Below are positions 60,085-64,000 of a DNA stretch of 64,000 bases, piece by piece. This DNA is from Acetobacterium woodii DSM 1030 (GTDB lineage Bacteria; Bacillota; Clostridia; Eubacteriales; Eubacteriaceae), in assembly GCF_000247605.1 (NCBI RefSeq), contig NC_016894.1:1302001-1366000 (forward strand). Reading direction: 5' to 3'. The position numbers and the translations under genes were made by a program. The notes below the pieces were generated by a model. That model saw only the letters and a list, made by a program, of their open reading frames with translations, was not told where the DNA came from and made no database searches. Each line of letters starts with the position of its first letter. The first letter of the stretch is position 1.

Positions 60085-61593
60085 ATGAAACATGAATTAA
60101 ATATCAACAATGCGGCAACGCGTGTTGTCACGAAGAAATGGGGGCGGATGTCTGGTAATAATATTGCCGAATATATCAATCTTGGAGGCTTTTCCGGTCT
60201 TGAAAAAGTTCTAAAGTTAAAACCAGAAGATGTCATTAAGCGGATTGAGGTTTCCGGGCTCCGCGGAAAAGGTGGAGCCGGTTATCCGGCGGGACTCAAA
60301 TGGAGATGTTGTGCAGGTCAAACTGGTGAGAAATATATTGTCTCCAATTTCTCAAATTGTGATAATACCAATATGATTGTCAACGCAATGATACATAACG
60401 ATGTTTATTCTGCGATTGAAGGAATTATGATTGCAGGATATGCCATCGGCGCAGATTCGGGGATTATATTTCTTCGGAATACGCAAGCGGTTGAGTACAA
60501 CATCATCAGGGCAGCACTAGAGCAGATGCGATCCAGCAAGATCCTCGGGAAAGGGATTTTAAAATCTGATTTCCAGTTTGATATTCAAGTTGTTATGGGG
60601 AAAAATAATGCAGAAAAAGGACAGGAAATCATAATCTTGCGTTCGTTGGAAGGATTGTCACCGGTAACAGTATGTAATCGGCCCCATTCAGCCGAGGCTG
60701 GATTGAACGGAAAGCCGACGCTTTACCATTCCATGGAAACTTTGGCTTCGGTTCCGGCCATACTGGAAGAAGGGTATATCGAGACAAAAATCGTACAACT
60801 GATTGATACTGAAAACGATATTACGCTTATTACAGAAGTGGCCATTGGATCAAGTATTGGTGATGTTTTGGAGCGGGAAGGAATACCCACGGAGGGTATC
60901 AAGGCTTTTTCCTTCGGTGAGAGCATGGGAGCAATATTTCCTCCAGATCGTTTAGGTATTTTGCTCGATTTTGACGGGATCAATAATGCCGGCGGTGCAT
61001 TTGGTAACGCAGTAATTAGAATTTTGCGAGAAAAAGAATGTCTGGTTGACAGAGTCATGCGTTGTTATGAGGTCTCATCGGTAGAGTGCTGCGGTAGATG
61101 TGTGTTCGGCAGGATGGGCACCGCACAAATATATGAAACGCTTAAGGATATTACGAAAAAGCGTGGAAAGGCCGATGATCTTGATTGTATGAGAGAAATT
61201 GCAGAGGCGATGCTTCTAGTGTCCAGCTGTAATCAGGGCAAATGCGCGGCGCAAATGATTCTCTCAGCGCTTGATTTTTTCCAGAACGAATTTGATATGC
61301 ACATACGACGGAAAACTTGTGAAGCGCAAGTCTGTAAGGGGTATCTATCCTATTACATTTCGCCAGAGGCATGCGACGGTTGCGGTAAATGTCTGTCTGT
61401 ATGTCAGCGTGATGCAATTGAGGGTGAAGATGATTACATTCATGTCTTGGTGCACGATATGTGCGACAGTTGCGCTGATTGCGTATCAATCTGTCCAAAC
61501 AAAGCAATACGAATTGTAGGAGAAAGTACACCGAAGATTCCGGATAGTCCAATTCCCGTCGGATCGTGGAAACAGTCAAGACGTAGAAGGTAA
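60085..61593 (+). CDS. NuoF/HymB-like protein with degenerate NADH and cluster sites, plus 2x4Fe-4S
   Basis: ATG 60085 has TGAGGAT 8 nt upstream. In the 502-residue product the FMN glycine loop GLRGKGGAGYPAGLKW is kept. The NADH motif (normally NADExEPGT) reads NFSNCDNTN, and the CGEETAL motif is also lost. The N3 cluster motif SCGKCxPC reads CCGRCVFG, losing the third Cys, while a later SSCNQGKC remains. The C-terminus has two ferredoxin motifs (CDGCGKCLSVC, CDSCADCVSIC). It probably relays electrons without binding NADH in the normal way. It follows the GltD-like gene by 13 bp. Confidence 0.87.
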   Translation: MKHELNINNAATRVVTKKWGRMSGNNIAEYINLGGFSGLEKVLKLKPEDVIKRIEVSGLRGKGGAGYPAGLKWRCCAGQTGEKYIVSNFSNCDNTNMIVNAMIHNDVYSAIEGIMIAGYAIGADSGIIFLRNTQAVEYNIIRAALEQMRSSKILGKGILKSDFQFDIQVVMGKNNAEKGQEIIILRSLEGLSPVTVCNRPHSAEAGLNGKPTLYHSMETLASVPAILEEGYIETKIVQLIDTENDITLITEVAIGSSIGDVLEREGIPTEGIKAFSFGESMGAIFPPDRLGILLDFDGINNAGGAFGNAVIRILREKECLVDRVMRCYEVSSVECCGRCVFGRMGTAQIYETLKDITKKRGKADDLDCMREIAEAMLLVSSCNQGKCAAQMILSALDFFQNEFDMHIRRKTCEAQVCKGYLSYYISPEACDGCGKCLSVCQRDAIEGEDDYIHVLVHDMCDSCADCVSICPNKAIRIVGESTPKIPDSPIPVGSWKQSRRRR

Positions 61594-61739
61594 AAAAAGG
61601 GACCGCGAAATAATTGATTAATTAAAAATTTAATGAACCTGTGTTCTGGAGAGAAGTTATATTTTCACGAAAAAAATAGTGAAATATACATGTAATGGCG
61701 TTTTCTAAACGCAAAAAAAACATTGGAGGTATAAAATAC

Positions 61740-63200
61740 ATGAAACATAACGAAGCAGATATCCTTATCGTGGCGGCTGGTCCAGCCGGACTTGCCGCAG
61801 CAGTCAGTGCCGCATCAGCGGGTGCCAAAGTTAAGGTTTTCGAAAAAATGAAAACAACTGGAGGGACCGCGAATATGGCAATGGGTCCGTTTGGCGTCGA
61901 AAGTAGGGTTCAGAAAAATCAAATTGAGCCATTAACAAAGAAAAAGGTTTTCGATATCTTTATGGATTACAGCCACTGGCACACAGACAGCCGGCTAGTG
62001 AAAGCGTATGTTGATAAATCCGGCGACACGATTAATTGGTTGGAAGACCTGGGTGTCGAGTGGTACGGTGCAGTTCGACATTTTCCCGATTCGGAAGCAA
62101 CATGGCATTTGCCCAAGCTCAGTAATGGCTCTTTCGGGCACGGAAGCGGAGCTGTTATTATGAAAGCCTTAAAAGACAAGGCAGATGAATTGGGTGTTGA
62201 GTTTTTTTTAGAAACGCCTGTTAAGAAACTTATAACCGAAGACGGTGCTGTTGTAGGACTCCAGGCGGTGACTGCTGATGGCGAAGAGATTGAAGAAAGA
62301 GGCAAGGCGGTCATAATCGCTACTGGTGGGTTTGGTAGTAATCCACAGATGGTACTTGAAGAAACGGGATATAAACTCTTTGAGACTCTTTACTCTTTTA
62401 TGATTCCCGGCATCGACGGAGATGGGATTAGAATGGCTCGAGAAATTGGTGCTGCGAAGGACAATGTCAACATGGAGATGTGTTTCGCATTTACGAAAGT
62501 AATGGAATATGAAACGATTGATGCTGTTTGTCGTCAGCCAAATCTACTCGTCAATCTCGACGGCAATCGATTCTTTAATGAATACCAACTCTGTAACACA
62601 ACCTACGCCGGAAATGCGATTACCCGTCAGAGAGGGTCCGCTGCTTATGTAATTTTTGATGAATCGTCAAAACGATATTATGAAAAACATGGTTATGACT
62701 TTAGAGCTTTGGATGTTACACCCGCTAACATGGACAATTTTGATGCGGAAGTCGAACGTTATACCGAAGAAATAAATGGCAACGATTTTATTGTAGTGGA
62801 TTCCATCGAGGAGTTGGCCGAAAAAACTGGTATCGATTATGAAAATCTTTGCGATACGATTGAGGAGTACAATAAATATTGTGACAGTTATGACAAGCTT
62901 TACCATAAGGATCCGAAGTACATGCGCCCGATTCGGAAAGGAAAAATATATGCCGGGAAAATAATTCCGATTGCGTTCGGTTCTCTTGGGGGGATTAAGA
63001 TCAACGAGTATTGTGAGGCGGTCAATGCTAATGAGGACATTATGCCGGGACTTTACGCGGCCGGTTCTGATGCGAATTCACTGCACCGGGATAGTTATGC
63101 GTTTGTTCTACCGGGAAACTCCATGGGCTTCGCCATTAACTCGGGTCGAATTGCGGGCGAAAGTGCGGCTGACTATGTCGAATATTTGAAGGAACAATAG
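61740..63200 (+). CDS. FAD-dependent fumarate-reductase-like flavoprotein
   Basis: ATG 61740 is 9 nt after GGAGGT. The 486-residue protein has an N-terminal FAD motif ADILIVAAGPAGLAAAVSAA, where the first Gly of GxGxxG is Ala. GGTANMAMGPFG, GHGSGAVIMKAL, ATGGFGSNPQM and late GGIKINEYCEAV, AAGSDANSLHRDSYAF follow. This is the FAD_binding_2 (FrdA/flavocytochrome c) family, which reduces or oxidises C=C bonds such as fumarate, urocanate or acrylates. No signal peptide is present, so it is cytosolic. With the Nuo/GltD-like proteins it may form a redox branch tied to the methyl-transfer substrate. Confidence 0.85.
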   Translation: MKHNEADILIVAAGPAGLAAAVSAASAGAKVKVFEKMKTTGGTANMAMGPFGVESRVQKNQIEPLTKKKVFDIFMDYSHWHTDSRLVKAYVDKSGDTINWLEDLGVEWYGAVRHFPDSEATWHLPKLSNGSFGHGSGAVIMKALKDKADELGVEFFLETPVKKLITEDGAVVGLQAVTADGEEIEERGKAVIIATGGFGSNPQMVLEETGYKLFETLYSFMIPGIDGDGIRMAREIGAAKDNVNMEMCFAFTKVMEYETIDAVCRQPNLLVNLDGNRFFNEYQLCNTTYAGNAITRQRGSAAYVIFDESSKRYYEKHGYDFRALDVTPANMDNFDAEVERYTEEINGNDFIVVDSIEELAEKTGIDYENLCDTIEEYNKYCDSYDKLYHKDPKYMRPIRKGKIYAGKIIPIAFGSLGGIKINEYCEAVNANEDIMPGLYAAGSDANSLHRDSYAFVLPGNSMGFAINSGRIAGESAADYVEYLKEQ

Positions 63201-63421
63201 AATGTAGCTCTTTGACAGTAAAAAGACAGAAAACTCTTATTTTAGTGAAATATAAGGCAAACGGGATCAAAGTTATATTTCTCGTCATTAATGATGCCAT
63301 GATGGGTGAAGACGAATACTGCATGGAATATATTGGCGCCTTTAGAGAAGGTGTTTTTAGAAATTGTTGGCTTTCAAAAAAATACATAGCTCACGAAGTT
63401 AAATCAAAAAAGGAGAAAGTT

Positions 63422-64000
63422 ATGTCAAAAATTGCAGAAGTAAAAGTTTTGGTGGAAACAGGGAAATCGAAAAAAGTAGGCGCCGCTGTACAGGAAGCAC
63501 TGGATGCAGGTGTTGCCGCACAGGAAATTCTTAACGGTATGATTGACTCAATGGGTGTCGTTGGTGAAAAGTTCTCAGCTGGAGAAATCTTTGTACCGGA
63601 AATGCTGATTGCTGCCAAAAGTATGGCAAAAGGGGTAGCGGTTTTAAAACCGCTGATGGCTGGCGATAGCTCGACCTCGCTGGGAACATGTATCATTGGA
63701 ACGGTAGCTGGAGATCTTCATGATATCGGAAAGAATCTGGTTTCAATGATGATTGAAAGTGTCGGATTTACGATGGTGGATCTGGGCGTGGATGTTCCTG
63801 ATGAACGGTTTGTGGAAGCCATTAAAGAAAATGACAATGTCACCCTTGTTGCCTGTTCAGGACTGTTGACCACAACGATGCCGTCTTTAAAAAGTGCCGT
63901 TGAAACTATTAAAGCCAGTGGTTTGACCGACTTTAAGATAATTGTTGGCGGTGCTCCGGTAACATCGGAATTTGCTGCTGAAATAGGTGCCGATGGCTAT
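63422..64000 (+). CDS. Corrinoid (B12-binding) methyl-carrier protein, truncated by window edge
   Basis: AAAAAAGGAG precedes ATG 63422. The visible 193 residues include an N-terminal helical B12-binding-2 domain (EALDAGVAAQEILNGMI, VPEMLIAAKSM) and a Rossmann B12 domain with GDLHDIGKNLV (DxHxxG, the His that ligates cobalt), VDLGVDVP and VACSGLLTTTM. This is the usual partner of MtaA- and MtvB-like methyltransferases in acetogens. The frame is open upstream for more than 70 codons (see findings). Confidence 0.92.
   Translation, partial: MSKIAEVKVLVETGKSKKVGAAVQEALDAGVAAQEILNGMIDSMGVVGEKFSAGEIFVPEMLIAAKSMAKGVAVLKPLMAGDSSTSLGTCIIGTVAGDLHDIGKNLVSMMIESVGFTMVDLGVDVPDERFVEAIKENDNVTLVACSGLLTTTMPSLKSAVETIKASGLTDFKIIVGGAPVTSEFAAEIGADGY

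Overview
The window reads as low-to-mid GC Firmicutes DNA. A cobalamin-dependent methyl-transfer operon at the right end (URO-D-type methyltransferase, corrinoid protein, Nuo-like redox subunits) suggests an acetogen of the Eubacteriaceae, Acetobacterium-like. The genus is an inference from gene content.

Region 1 (1-38070) is the distal part of a large integrative conjugative element (ICE) transcribed left to right. It holds Tad/TadE-like pseudopilin genes (DUF4320 type), a Fic protein, a giant secreted InlB-B/DUF6273-like repeat protein, several secreted or membrane proteins, a VirB4 ATPase with an adjacent VirB4-N-like membrane protein, a CpaE-like ATPase and an M23+SleB wall hydrolase. A putative cargo/establishment block follows: LRR protein, ASCH protein, ArdC-like antirestriction/metallopeptidase, second Fic protein, HD-GYP protein and a giant SNF2 helicase/N6-methylase. 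The giant gene carries a complete tnpV gene nested in another frame and is interrupted by a 2.37-kb group II intron. The relaxase, a full-length VirD4 and the integrase are not visible and presumably lie to the left. Six soluble ICE proteins of unrelated fold end in the same kind of acidic tail (roughly E-x-x-[LDYW]-[ED]-[LP]-[ED]-[MIRQ]-COOH), while the secretion-machine proteins do not. I consider this the most promising undescribed feature: a possible common delivery signal for proteins that accompany the conjugating DNA.

Region 2 (38071-41513) holds an SOS-box-controlled Y-family polymerase, a hypothetical gene and a GNAT protein, and ends at a 3' half of tRNA-Thr(CGT), which looks like an attachment-site scar.

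Region 3 (41514-55730) is an integration hot spot in decay. Related element-end sequences recur near 41.3, 47.4, 49.4 and 51.25 kb, with 3' tRNA fragments (Thr-CGT twice, a decayed Arg-ACG-like one). Between them lie a minus-strand ChW/YDG-repeat surface protein, an AbiEi/AbiEii toxin-antitoxin pair, a DUF4143 ATPase, a DUF2513 protein, IS21 and IS3 remnants, a frameshifted ISL3 element and the 3' remnant of a second group II intron.

Region 4 (55731-64000) contains a LysR regulator followed by a probable operon: URO-D-like methyltransferase, a NuoG-like 2Fe-2S/ferredoxin/GltD-like oxidoreductase split by a one-base shift, a degenerate NuoF-like protein, a fumarate-reductase-like flavoprotein, and a corrinoid protein that runs off the window. 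Together they suggest methyl transfer from an unknown substrate to a corrinoid protein with an associated redox branch.
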